Notes: generated from the letters alone by a model not told the origin. 64,000 bases of DNA from Brumimicrobium sp. (GCA_023957385.1 JAMLGZ010000002.1:558001-622000); one strand, 5' to 3'; shown: positions 1 to 8,226, counted from the stretch's first letter. Made by a program: numbers and translations.

Positions 1-1
1 T

Positions 2-190
2 AATTTAGGAGAATCAGCTAAAATTTCCTTGGAAAAAATTGAAGAATTAACACTGTATCTTTTTGAATTAAATGAAAGATTGAATGAACAAGAGAAATCT
101 CTAATTGAAAAAGAAACAGTAATCGAACAGCAACAAGAAATAATTCAATTACAAAAGGAATTAATCCAAAAGTTAGAAAATAGAAACTAA
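2..190 (+). CDS. C-terminal end of a tail-fibre/chaperone-type surface protein (5' truncated by window)
   Basis: The frame is open from base 2 to a TAA at 188-190 and encodes 62 residues rich in Glu, Gln, Lys and Leu, ending in a predicted coiled coil. The segment NLGESAKISLEKIEELTLYL followed by a Q/E-rich heptad stretch is the usual C-terminus of large Bacteroidota cell-wall or tail-fibre proteins that carry an intramolecular chaperone domain. The next gene starts 11 bases later on the same strand, so the two may be co-transcribed. The rest of the protein lies outside the window, so the family call rests only on this tail. Confidence 0.55.
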   Translation, partial: NLGESAKISLEKIEELTLYLFELNERLNEQEKSLIEKETVIEQQQEIIQLQKELIQKLENRN

Positions 191-200
191 ACAATAAGGT

Positions 201-3200
201 ATGAAAAATAGATTTTTTGGATTACTTCTATTGTTTATAATCCCTACCATTGCGTGGGGACAAGAAAAAGAAGAAAGGCAGGATGCCTTTGAGTCCATAC
301 AAGATATGAACCGCTATATCTTTCAGAATTCTGACTTAAATAGGTTAACAAAAGGGTATTTTTTGGATTATAATTCAAATCTTTCTCCAAGCTTAAAAGA
401 TAGTCTTTTTGAAATTTATAATATTGAACGACGAATGGATGCTGATAAATTATTGGCATTCCTTAATCTAATTGAGAAGTCTGATATAAACTTTAATTTT
501 TCTATGGATAGTATCCTTTTTCCAATCCTAGATAATTATTTTGCGAATCATCTTTCAAATTTAGTGAGGATTCCTCTATTTATTATTGATATGGAATTAG
601 ACTATCTAAATGAAGATACATACTTCCAATTTACTAGATGGAATAGTATAAGCCCTTTGCCTAGAATTCAGGAAAATCAATTGAAAAAATATCACTTCTC
701 ATTTTCTGGACTCTTTGTAAATGATATGGTTAGTAATAATAGCAGTTTATATTGGGATGATAGAACGTTTATAAGCAATACTGGGAAACAGATAGAAGAA
801 GTGATTGTTACTATAGATGGAAAGCAATACAGTATCCCAAAAGAATATGATTTCTCTCTTAATGAATTTTATGATGAAAAAAGTTCATTAAACTATATGG
901 ATATAGAGATATTATTTTCTGACGGAAGCTATAGTAAAAACTATAGTGAGTTTAACATTGTTGGAAGTGATAAATTATTACAAGAAAACGAAGTGTTTGA
1001 TAAGGATGGAGGCTCAAGTTGGTCATGGGAATCTCTTGGAGGATTGAATATTAGTCATAGAATTTATGGGGATGACACTTATACACATATTACCCTTCGA
1101 AAACCAGATATCTTATTTAGTGTTTTGTGGGGATGCGATAACGGTGTAAGTGGTAAACGTAAATTGGATAAACCTTTTATATTAGTATCAGGGTGGGGTC
1201 CACATACAGATAATTTTTTAATTAATAATGCTCAGGGATGGCCCTCTACAATGGAAGACTTCTATTATAGTGTTAATAAGAAGGGATTTGTTGATTCATT
1301 AGTGGGATCTGGATATGATGTTATATTAGCTAAGTTTTATCCTCCAAATACAAGTATAATTAAAAATTCAGAACAGCTAGAAGAATTAATAAATATTGTT
1401 AATGAAGAAAAATTTAAAAATGATTCTTACCAAGAAAATGTAATTGCTGGCTATAGTGCGGGTGCTATGTGCGTCCGTCTCACGCTTGAGAGAATGGAGT
1501 ATAAAAACATGTTAAATGCTCATAATCCACACCATCATTGTAAATTATTTGTGTCTTTTGATGGAGAACATGGAGGGGCAAATATTCCATTAGGATTACA
1601 GCATAGCGTAAAATATTTAAAAGAAACATATGCTACCTTACCTTATAATCTAAATTTAAAACTTTATACACTTAATTATATATTAGAGGCACCACTATCT
1701 AGGGAATTAATGAAATACTATCATGGTAGTACAGGTGGCGCTAACAATCCTGGACAAGGGCCAAGCATAGAAAGGCATAATTATTTGCAATACTATAATT
1801 GGTATAATCACCCTAAGAACACACAAAACCCTAGGTATCCTGCTTTTACTCGAAACATCTCCATTTCAAATGGCACAAGCCATAGAGCATCAAATAGCGA
1901 TATTAGTACATACTACCCGTATTCTAACACGTATGGCGATAGGATTTTTCAAAATGCTTGGAAACCTTCTCTTCTTGCAAAAGAAGAATTAGCGGTTTAT
2001 TTATTGGGAAGACAAGACGGATTAGTTTTCAAAGATATATATAAAACTGTTTTTGGTGATTGGCAAGTACGTTATGAAAAAGTCACCAAAAATGCCGTTA
2101 GTTGGGATAATGCTCCAGGAGGTACAACTTTTTTAGCTAACCCAGATGGATGTAGTGACCAGAATATTACCTATCAGGTTCTCGATAGATTACGAGTTCA
2201 CGCAAACGTTATTCCATACTCCGTATTCGGAGTTTTAGTTTCAGACTTTATTGATCTAAAAGCGATGTATTCATTTACTCCCACACTTTTAACACATGAT
2301 ATTAGAAATTTTGATTCTACTCAAACAGCCTATAAGCCTTATTATGACATGCGGGAGGAAGGGCTGATGTATCAGAATATTGAAGATGCTATCGACCAAA
2401 TAAACAAATCGTCTTTTTTTGGTTATCCACATTTGGCACATCCGCTGGATCATTACAGTAATTACACGCCTTTCGATGCCGTATTTGCATGGGATGCAGA
2501 AAACTCAGTGCACATTCAGAGTGGTCATGCAAATTGGAACGAAGGCGGAAAATCAAGTTGCTACCCAACAGCGACTGATGTGTTAGCTTTTGAAGACCCT
2601 AGGCATCCTCGATGGGAAGAAACCGGTCATATCTCTATTAATCTTCAGGCAAAGATGCGAAGTTTTATCCTAGGAGAAGCGGATACCTATAATGCCTATA
2701 TTCAAAACAGACATTATGGCTGGAATGCAAACGACGAATTTCAATATAGAGCAGATATTGTTTCTAAACATAACATTTATGCAGGTGATAGTGTTACGCA
2801 GCGTACGAATTTTAAACCGGTGTTAATAGAAGATAATGCTATTATTCGATTTGTGGCTTGCAAGAGTATAGAAATAAAACCAGGATTCCATGCTAAGCAA
2901 GGTTCGTCTTTCCATGCTATGATTGATACAGAAAACTGTCTCTATTGTGGATATAATGGTTTAAATCCTCAAACAACGAATGGACATAATAGAACTCAGT
3001 TGGAAAATGAACGATCTAATAATGAGCAAAACGAATCGTTGGATTTGATTTCTAAAGTAAAACTTTATCCAAATCCAGGTCAAAAAAGAACAATACTTGA
3101 AATTATAGATGATAATACTTCCAATTTTTCCTATATTGTTTATGACTTAGCAGGAATAGAGGTTAAAAAAGAAGATGTCTTTGAAAGTAAAAAAACCATT

Positions 3201-3281
3201 TTAACCCTTGAAAAAGGAGTTTATATTATAAAAGTTAAAATTAACGACTCATGGCACACACAAAAACTTATTATGTACTGA
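201..3281 (+). CDS. T9SS-exported lipase-like (alpha/beta-hydrolase) protein, 1026 aa
   Basis: An N-terminal signal peptide (about residues 1-20, ending AWG-QE) and a C-terminal T9SS type A sorting domain (about 950-1026, with the YPNPG motif and a closing KLIMY) predict export across both membranes and surface attachment or release. The central part contains a nucleophile elbow GYSAG with Ser419 and an upstream FILVSGWG segment, both typical of lipase/esterase folds; the full catalytic triad cannot be assigned by eye. Residues about 890-945 hold the IEIKPGFHAKQGSSFHA module, seen as a small beta-stack before T9SS tails. The last 31 bases also encode the start of the following lipoprotein in another frame. 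Substrate is unknown; a surface lipase or a lipase-type effector are both possible. Confidence 0.75.
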   Translation: MKNRFFGLLLLFIIPTIAWGQEKEERQDAFESIQDMNRYIFQNSDLNRLTKGYFLDYNSNLSPSLKDSLFEIYNIERRMDADKLLAFLNLIEKSDINFNFSMDSILFPILDNYFANHLSNLVRIPLFIIDMELDYLNEDTYFQFTRWNSISPLPRIQENQLKKYHFSFSGLFVNDMVSNNSSLYWDDRTFISNTGKQIEEVIVTIDGKQYSIPKEYDFSLNEFYDEKSSLNYMDIEILFSDGSYSKNYSEFNIVGSDKLLQENEVFDKDGGSSWSWESLGGLNISHRIYGDDTYTHITLRKPDILFSVLWGCDNGVSGKRKLDKPFILVSGWGPHTDNFLINNAQGWPSTMEDFYYSVNKKGFVDSLVGSGYDVILAKFYPPNTSIIKNSEQLEELINIVNEEKFKNDSYQENVIAGYSAGAMCVRLTLERMEYKNMLNAHNPHHHCKLFVSFDGEHGGANIPLGLQHSVKYLKETYATLPYNLNLKLYTLNYILEAPLSRELMKYYHGSTGGANNPGQGPSIERHNYLQYYNWYNHPKNTQNPRYPAFTRNISISNGTSHRASNSDISTYYPYSNTYGDRIFQNAWKPSLLAKEELAVYLLGRQDGLVFKDIYKTVFGDWQVRYEKVTKNAVSWDNAPGGTTFLANPDGCSDQNITYQVLDRLRVHANVIPYSVFGVLVSDFIDLKAMYSFTPTLLTHDIRNFDSTQTAYKPYYDMREEGLMYQNIEDAIDQINKSSFFGYPHLAHPLDHYSNYTPFDAVFAWDAENSVHIQSGHANWNEGGKSSCYPTATDVLAFEDPRHPRWEETGHISINLQAKMRSFILGEADTYNAYIQNRHYGWNANDEFQYRADIVSKHNIYAGDSVTQRTNFKPVLIEDNAIIRFVACKSIEIKPGFHAKQGSSFHAMIDTENCLYCGYNGLNPQTTNGHNRTQLENERSNNEQNESLDLISKVKLYPNPGQKRTILEIIDDNTSNFSYIVYDLAGIEVKKEDVFESKKTILTLEKGVYIIKVKINDSWHTQKLIMY

Positions 3282-3955
3282 TCCTCCTTGCTTTGCTGTT
3301 TTTAAGCAGTTGCCGAAGATCCAGAGAATATACAACGGTAGAATTTATTGTTGTTAATCCTGTAAACGGAGAACCTTTTGTTGGGATGCCAGTAAAACTT
3401 ATGGAAGAATCTGGAAAATCTTTTGGTAGTAGCGGAAAAGAAATATTCGAAGCTGTAACAGATGCTAATGGAAGGGCATTGGTTACTTTTCGGGCTAAAA
3501 AGGGAAGTGATACTTGGTACTACCCTTATATCAAAGATGAAATACTTGGCGTTTCAGGATTTGATTTTGCTTATTTAAAAAGACCGTATATGTCTTCATA
3601 TTTTATTAAAAAAGATCAGTATAATGAAGCTAGATATGAAATAACTTATTTCGCATATTTAAGAGACGAAATTAAAAATGTGAACTGCCAAGGAGCAACA
3701 GATTCCTTATTTTTACATAGAAAATATCTAGAATTGCAATATGGCTCAAAGGTTTATGATGGTAAAGTAGTTCATCCTGGCTGTTATGAATACTATACAA
3801 CAAGTATTGATGGTGCTCCTACAGGCTATAGAGTGGTCTTTATGGGGACACATATCTATAATTATGAAGTACATCGTGGTGGTGTAGTTTCCTTTGGTTC
3901 TGACACCGTTAAGTTAGGAAAAGGTGAATATGGGACAATTAAAGCATATTATTAA
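3251..3955 (+). CDS. Tandem surface/periplasmic lipoprotein, copy 1 (234 aa)
   Basis: The protein starts with a lipoprotein signal peptide ending LLFLSSC (lipidated Cys about residue 21), followed by a beta-rich domain resembling carboxypeptidase-regulatory/Ig-like folds (VEFIVVNP...GEPFVGMPVKL...DANGRA). The C-terminal 100 residues contain conserved Cys and aromatic residues. Its ATG lies inside the T9SS domain codons of the upstream gene, in the +2 frame, so the first 31 bases code for two proteins. It is nearly identical to the next gene for about 130 residues and then diverges. No known family is recognised. Position behind a lipase-like secreted protein suggests a partner or immunity-like role, which is inference. 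Confidence 0.75.
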   Translation: MAHTKTYYVLILLALLFLSSCRRSREYTTVEFIVVNPVNGEPFVGMPVKLMEESGKSFGSSGKEIFEAVTDANGRALVTFRAKKGSDTWYYPYIKDEILGVSGFDFAYLKRPYMSSYFIKKDQYNEARYEITYFAYLRDEIKNVNCQGATDSLFLHRKYLELQYGSKVYDGKVVHPGCYEYYTTSIDGAPTGYRVVFMGTHIYNYEVHRGGVVSFGSDTVKLGKGEYGTIKAYY

Positions 3956-3962
3956 CCGACTC

Positions 3963-4670
3963 ATGGCACACACAAAAACTTATTATGTACTAGTTCTTTT
4001 TCTCACATTCTTTTTTGTTGGGTGCAAGAAGATCTCTAAAGAATATACAACGGTAGAATTTATTGTTGTTAATCCTGCAAACGGAGAACCTTTTGTTGGG
4101 ATGCCAGTAAAACTTATGGAAGAATCTGGAAAATCTTTTGGAAGTAGCGGAAAAGAAATATTCGAAGCTGTAACCGATGCTAATGGAAGGGCATCGGTTA
4201 CTTTTCGGGCTAAAAAGGGAAGCGATACTTGGTACTACCCCTATATCAAAGATGAAATACTTGGCGTTTCAGGATTTGATTTTGCTTATTTAAAAAGACC
4301 GTATATGTCTTCATATTTTATCAAAAAAGATCAGTATAATGAAGCTAGATATGAAATAACCTATTATGCGTATTTAAAGCAAATTACTAAAAATGTAAAC
4401 TGTGAGGGGTCTAATGATACCTTAATTTATCATTGTTGGTCTGATAAAAAAGTTTATGGTCCCAGGTATTATAATTATACGAAGACACCTACTGGATGTT
4501 ATGAATATACAACAGGATCTCATCCCGATTGGCCTCCAGGATATGCTCTTGTTCACATGGGTTGGCATTGGGTAGAATGGGAAGCACATCGTACGAGCGG
4601 TATTACGTATGGGAGAGATTCTGTGTTTATAGATAAAAATGGGTTGGGAACATTGGAGGTATTATATTAA
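3963..4670 (+). CDS. Tandem lipoprotein, copy 2 (235 aa)
   Basis: This paralogue of the preceding gene begins 7 bases after its stop. The ATG at 3963 is chosen because it gives the same MAHTKTYYVL start as copy 1 and a lipobox FFFVGC; an in-frame ATG at 3924 would add 13 residues overlapping copy 1. Residues about 28-130 match copy 1 almost base for base, whereas the C-terminal 100 residues are only distantly similar (shared GCYEY and MG.H anchor points). The bases around its start are also the 3' end of a T9SS sorting-domain gene, although no such gene precedes it directly, which indicates duplication of a junction fragment. Function unknown. Confidence 0.75.
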   Translation: MAHTKTYYVLVLFLTFFFVGCKKISKEYTTVEFIVVNPANGEPFVGMPVKLMEESGKSFGSSGKEIFEAVTDANGRASVTFRAKKGSDTWYYPYIKDEILGVSGFDFAYLKRPYMSSYFIKKDQYNEARYEITYYAYLKQITKNVNCEGSNDTLIYHCWSDKKVYGPRYYNYTKTPTGCYEYTTGSHPDWPPGYALVHMGWHWVEWEAHRTSGITYGRDSVFIDKNGLGTLEVLY

Positions 4671-4677
4671 ATGACTC

Positions 4678-4743
4678 ATGGTACACACAAAAACTTATTA
4701 TGTACTGATCCTCCTTGCTTTGCTGTTTTTAAGCAGTTGTTAA
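4678..4743 (+). pseudogene. Leader-only remnant of a third tandem lipoprotein
   Basis: An ATG followed by 20 sense codons reproduces the lipoprotein signal peptide of copy 1 (MVHTKTYYVL to LFLSSC) and then hits TAA directly after the lipobox Cys. The rest of the gene is missing. It is therefore a truncated copy generated by deletion or incomplete duplication; whether the 21-residue lipopeptide is made is unknown. An identical remnant lies at 8907-8972. Confidence 0.6.
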
Positions 4744-4830
4744 TTCATTGACTTTATTGGAGTTATAAGTTTTGATTGAAATTCTTAAAATATTTTATAA
4801 TGGTTTCACTTTTAAATTAAATTAATTATA

Positions 4831-4838
4831 TATATTTG
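4831..4838 (+). promoter_or_regulatory. Putative -7 box of tRNA-Asn promoter, copy A
   Basis: TATATTTG fits the Bacteroidota -7 consensus TAnnTTTG and lies about 50 bases before the tRNA. The same bases occur at 9060-9067 before the second copy. No convincing -33 element is visible. Confidence 0.45.
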
Positions 4839-4887
4839 CCCTCGCAATTTGATATTGCACTTTATAAACGAATAAAGTAATAAACAT

Positions 4888-4961
4888 TCCTCCTTAGCTC
4901 AGTTGGTTAGAGCATCTGACTGTTAATCAGAGGGTCGTAGGTTCAAGTCCTACAGGAGGAG
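4888..4961 (+). tRNA. tRNA-Asn (GTT), copy A
   Basis: A full cloverleaf can be drawn: acceptor stem TCCTCCT/AGGAGGA with discriminator G, D-arm GCTCAGTTGGTTAGAGC, anticodon stem TCTGA/TCAGA with loop CTGTTAA (anticodon GTT), and T-arm GTAGG-TTCAAGT-CCTAC. CCA is not fully encoded (CAA follows). The gene lies at the end of a direct repeat that also contains the preceding lipoprotein, and the sequence differs from the second copy only downstream of 4969. Confidence 0.95.
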
Positions 4962-5058
4962 CAAAAATATGCTCACCTGTAATAGCATTAAAAAGGGGAG
5001 TTTCTACGCCTTCACCATTTACCCATTCACCACAAATGTAATTCTGTATTTTCTGCAT
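4962..5058 (-). pseudogene. 5' fragment of an aldehyde-dehydrogenase/PaaZ-like gene
   Basis: On the minus strand an ATG at 5058 opens about 32 codons reading MQKIQNYICGEWVNGEGVET and then LFNAITGEHIF before running into the 3' end of the tRNA-Asn gene. The NYI.GEWV...NA.TGE pattern is the N-terminus of aldehyde dehydrogenases and most resembles PaaZ of phenylacetate breakdown. The remaining several hundred codons are absent, so the gene was cut exactly at the tRNA end by a rearrangement. The family is fairly clear; the PaaZ assignment is from memory of the N-terminal pattern. Confidence 0.5.
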
Positions 5059-5179
5059 AGTTTTTTTAAATTTTCAGAAGGCTAAAGATAGTGTTCTTTT
5101 TGGAAAAAGGGACTCCATCTATCAATGAATTTTATAAATGGATGATATTAAACGAACTCTTTATTTGTTAAAACTCAAC

Positions 5180-5288
5180 TTTTTAACAATTTATATTTGG
5201 TAATCCAAAAAAATACTTATAATTTTCATTTACTAAAAAACGTTGCAACGACTCTTTTGGTCGATTTTAGGTTATTTATCGAGAAAAA
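5180..5288 (+). repeat. Dispersed ~110-bp intergenic repeat, copy 1
   Basis: This stretch is repeated in inverted orientation at 35100-35210 with only scattered differences. It contains the palindrome CGTTGCAACG, a CGAC...GTCG pair and the segment TTATTTATCGAGAAAAA. In both places it lies upstream of, and in the same orientation as, a gene for a secreted protein (81 bases before the GH16 gene here). It could be a shared leader/promoter segment or a small non-autonomous element. The rest of 5059-5368 holds nothing else recognised. Confidence 0.6.
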
Positions 5289-5368
5289 TACTACTATTAT
5301 ATGTTGGTTTGCAAACATAAGAGGAAGAATGCTACAATTATGGTTTGTAATCTAAAGTAATAAAAAGA

Positions 5369-6445
5369 ATGAAAAAAACAATCTTAATAGTTCCTCTACT
5401 CTCTTTCCTTTGGATATTTGGGCAGACTCCCGCAAATGACCCTCACTGGGAACTTGTTTGGGAAGACAACTTCAATACCCTAAATACAAATGTTTGGTTA
5501 GTTCAAAACAACTTTGACCACTATGGAGGAGAACCTCAAGTATATACAGATAGACTCCACAATGTTTTTGTTAGTAATGGTTCACTTGTTTTAAGAGTAA
5601 GAAAAGAAACATACAGCTGTCCGACTGGAAGTCTCAATCAATGGGAATGTGCAAGACAATATTACACCGGACAGCCATACGTTTACACTTCTGGTTGGGT
5701 AGAAACTAAACAAGCATATAATACACAATATGGGTATATAGAGTCAAGAATAAAATTACCTTACGGTTACGGTTTTTGGCCTGCATTTTGGACATTTGTC
5801 GGAGATGGAGTGTCTGGTAGTAATGCAGCAGAAATTGATATATTTGAAATGTTAGGAAGTAATCCGCCTAACATTGTTGGGACAAATGTTCATAAATTTT
5901 ACTGTCCCGCACAAACGGTAACTTGTGCAACTCTGTATCAACAATTGTGTCCAAATGATAATCCTAATATTTTATGCCACGGTGAAGATTTAATTCCTGT
6001 TAACTTTAACTACACTTCATGGCATATTTACGGAATTGAATGGACGCCAAGTAAAATCATCTGGTATATTGATGGTTATCCTGTTAGAATATTTCCTAAC
6101 CCTGGTATAGTAGATCCAGTTAGGATAATATTAAATTTTGCTCTTGAACCTTGGGCACCGCCTAACAACACAACGCCCTTTCCATCAGATATGCTTATTG
6201 ATTATGTTAAAGTCTATGATATCAAGAAAGATTGCAGTAACAACTTAAATGTTTGTAATTATAATTTTGGTGCGTATGACAACAAAGTAAAGAAAAGCAT
6301 TACCATTGGTGATGGTAGTTGTATAAATTCTTTGAGTGTTGGTCAAAATATTTTTTTGAGGGCTTCGGAAGGTGTTTTAATCAATGGCGATTTTACTGTG
6401 CCAGATGGTGCACAGTTATACATTGATGTCAATACATGTCATTAA
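5369..6445 (+). CDS. Secreted GH16 family beta-glucanase (laminarinase-like), 358 aa
   Basis: A signal peptide (residues 1-19, ending FGQ) precedes a GH16 beta-jelly-roll. The active-site strand reads AAEIDIFEML, giving nucleophile Glu155, assisting Asp157 and acid/base Glu160 of the family ExDxxE motif; flanking WHIYGIEWTPSKIIWYIDG is also typical. The family hydrolyses beta-1,3 or mixed-linkage glucans such as laminarin. The last 60 residues form a separate module (SVGQNIFLRASEGVLINGDF, ending in Cys-His) resembling the small beta-stack found before T9SS tails, but no sorting domain follows, so secretion may end in the periplasm or the tail was lost. It lies between two direct-repeat copies, so it may have been acquired. 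Confidence 0.88.
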   Translation: MKKTILIVPLLSFLWIFGQTPANDPHWELVWEDNFNTLNTNVWLVQNNFDHYGGEPQVYTDRLHNVFVSNGSLVLRVRKETYSCPTGSLNQWECARQYYTGQPYVYTSGWVETKQAYNTQYGYIESRIKLPYGYGFWPAFWTFVGDGVSGSNAAEIDIFEMLGSNPPNIVGTNVHKFYCPAQTVTCATLYQQLCPNDNPNILCHGEDLIPVNFNYTSWHIYGIEWTPSKIIWYIDGYPVRIFPNPGIVDPVRIILNFALEPWAPPNNTTPFPSDMLIDYVKVYDIKKDCSNNLNVCNYNFGAYDNKVKKSITIGDGSCINSLSVGQNIFLRASEGVLINGDFTVPDGAQLYIDVNTCH

Positions 6446-6456
6446 AACTTTGCGAT

Positions 6457-6864
6457 ATGAAAAAAGCATTATTTTATTCAACAGTACTTTTGATACTAAT
6501 TTTTATTAGTGGTTGTAAAAAAGAAAAGGTATGTGGTAACTTACCAGAAGGACTTTATGAAGGTTGGTTTACTGACGATGGTACCAGTTCGATATACATT
6601 CCTTTGTATGTATCTAAGGTAGATGAAAATACATTGGTAATCAATAGCACAGGGGATTCTTCATTCGGACCTTTTGTTAAAAGAGATGGATGTTCCATTG
6701 GTGGAGTAATTGAGGGTAAGAGTTGTTTAGGGGAAATTCAACGAAAAAAGGGGAATTACATCATTAAGGGTACATACTCATATCTTGCTAACAATGGGGG
6801 GCAAGGAAATTCCAATCCTCAATATTATGAAGTTCAAGGAACTTTTGAAATTAAATCAAATTAA
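6457..6864 (+). CDS. Small lipoprotein (135 aa)
   Basis: The start at 6457 is chosen because MKKALFYSTVLLILIFISGC forms a clean lipoprotein signal peptide with Cys at about residue 20; an in-frame ATG at 6436 would overlap the glucanase. The mature part is beta-rich with three further Cys and a lipocalin-like pattern (GLYEGWFTDDGTSSIYIPLYV... KGTYSY ... YYEVQGTFEI), common in Bacteroidota lipoproteins. It starts 11 bases after the GH16 gene, so it is probably co-transcribed with it. No specific function is recognised. Confidence 0.7.
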   Translation: MKKALFYSTVLLILIFISGCKKEKVCGNLPEGLYEGWFTDDGTSSIYIPLYVSKVDENTLVINSTGDSSFGPFVKRDGCSIGGVIEGKSCLGEIQRKKGNYIIKGTYSYLANNGGQGNSNPQYYEVQGTFEIKSN

Positions 6865-6881
6865 ATAAAACAAGATAAAGC

Positions 6882-7831
6882 ATGAAAATGAAATCAATCA
6901 TATTATCTACAATCTTTGCAGTTTTTACTATATCAGTATTTGCACAATTAAAAGTTGACCAATATGGTCGTATAGGAATGGGAACAAACTGACCGAATCC
7001 TGAATTTAAGTGTCATATTGCCGGAAATTTACTTTTAACAAGCTATCCTTCTAACCCTTTTTTTGAATTACGAATGAAAGTAAATAACGGTATGCCAGGC
7101 GTTGATATTGGTAGCAATCATGATAAAATAGCGTTTTGGGCAGAATGGGTTGAATATAACGAACTTTATGTAGCAAAATATTACAAAATGTCAGATATTC
7201 GTGTCAAGTTAAATATTAAAGACATTACTTGGGGCTTACAAAAATTGATGCAAATTCGACCTGTTCACTATTCCATCATAAATAACATGTTTGATAGTTC
7301 TGGAGCAAAAATTGAAGGCTCTCAAAATCAATATGGTTTTATTTCTCAAGAGATAGAAAAAGACTTTCAGAGGTAAAAATCACAGATGATTTTCATGGAT
7401 ATAAATTGATGGACTATGACCAAATAATTCCAATTACCGTAGCAGCTATTCAAGAGCAACAAAAGACAATCGATTCATTAAAAATTGAAATAGTGAATCT
7501 GAAGGAACAAATAAATTCAAAAAATTCATTTAGGTTGGGAAATAATGATTCAACAACTTTATCTTCACGAAATGTACTGAAGCAAAATTCACCTAACCCA
7601 TTTAATGAGCATACGGAAATCAAATTTTCAATCGATGAACACAATTTTAGAAACGCATCAATTTTGATTTTTGATTTGAATGGCTTGTTGATTAAACAAT
7701 ATGACATTCAAAAAGGTGGAGATGGTTCAATTCAAATTAATGGTAATGAATTAAAAGCAGGAATGTACATTTATACCTTATTAGTTAATCAACGTGAGGT
7801 TGATTCAAAGAAAATGATACTTCTCAACTAG
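6882..7831 (+). pseudogene. Broken tail-fibre/chaperone-domain protein with T9SS sorting domain
   Basis: Reading from ATG 6882 gives a signal peptide and RIGMGTN, then an in-frame TGA at 6990-6992 where related proteins continue, then the same frame runs on (PNPEFKCHIAGNLLLT) to 7376. There one base is missing (after DFQR), and the reading continues in another frame with EVKITDDFHGYKLMDYDQII, the usual continuation of the tail-fibre intramolecular-chaperone domain. The end (VLKQNSPNPF... KMILLN) is a T9SS sorting domain. With one nonsense and one frameshift change the protein of about 315 residues is not made as one chain. Sequencing or assembly error is possible. Confidence 0.7.
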
Positions 7832-8007
7832 AAAAATACTACTATTATATATGAGATAGTTTGAATATGAATATCTATTATGCATTAAGAGATAAGTACA
7901 CATCTTAAAACTAAGTTAGTTATTGACTGGAGGTTTATTTATTATACAAACTATCTGAAACACACATATACTATGAAAAATTCATTTTTAACTTCTTCTC
8001 TCAAATA

Positions 8008-8226
8008 CGCATAAAGATATATCCAAATCCAGCCAAAGAGTTAGCCTATATAGAAATAGAAGATATGACCCAACCTTTTGATTATCAAATATTCGATATC
8101 ATGGGACACACGGTTTTAGCAGGGAATGGAACCCAAAAAGTTGAAGTACGTTTAAGACAAGGAATATATATTATAAAAGTTAAAATTAATGACTCATGGC
8201 ACACACAAAAACTTATTATGTACTGA
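8008..8226 (+). pseudogene. Orphan C-terminal T9SS sorting-domain fragment
   Basis: From about 8008 the frame reads RIKIYPNPAKELAYIEIED and continues to the same NDSWHTQKLIMY end as the 1026-residue protein, stopping at 8224-8226. No start or passenger domain exists upstream: 7832-8007 carries only AT-rich sequence. The final ~60 bases match 3222-3281 almost perfectly. It is a displaced tail fragment, still overlapping the next lipoprotein start by 31 bases exactly as at the first locus. Confidence 0.65.

Larger units (their letters stand above)
3963..4969 (+). repeat. ~1-kb direct repeat, copy A (lipoprotein + tRNA-Asn)
   Basis: This block matches 8196-9198 from the lipoprotein start through the tRNA-Asn gene to CAAAAATA just after it. 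Differences are few: the signal-peptide region (which in the second copy follows copy 1 of the lipoprotein), the indels described for 8196-8899 and scattered bases. The two copies flank the GH16 segment in direct orientation, as expected for a duplication or for integration at a tRNA. Confidence 0.8.

Noticed and set aside
6882..7376. Selenocysteine or recoded TGA at 6990
   Set aside because: The following bases do not show a convincing SECIS-like hairpin, the position is not a redox Cys in the family, and a second lesion (frameshift near 7370) is present in the same gene.
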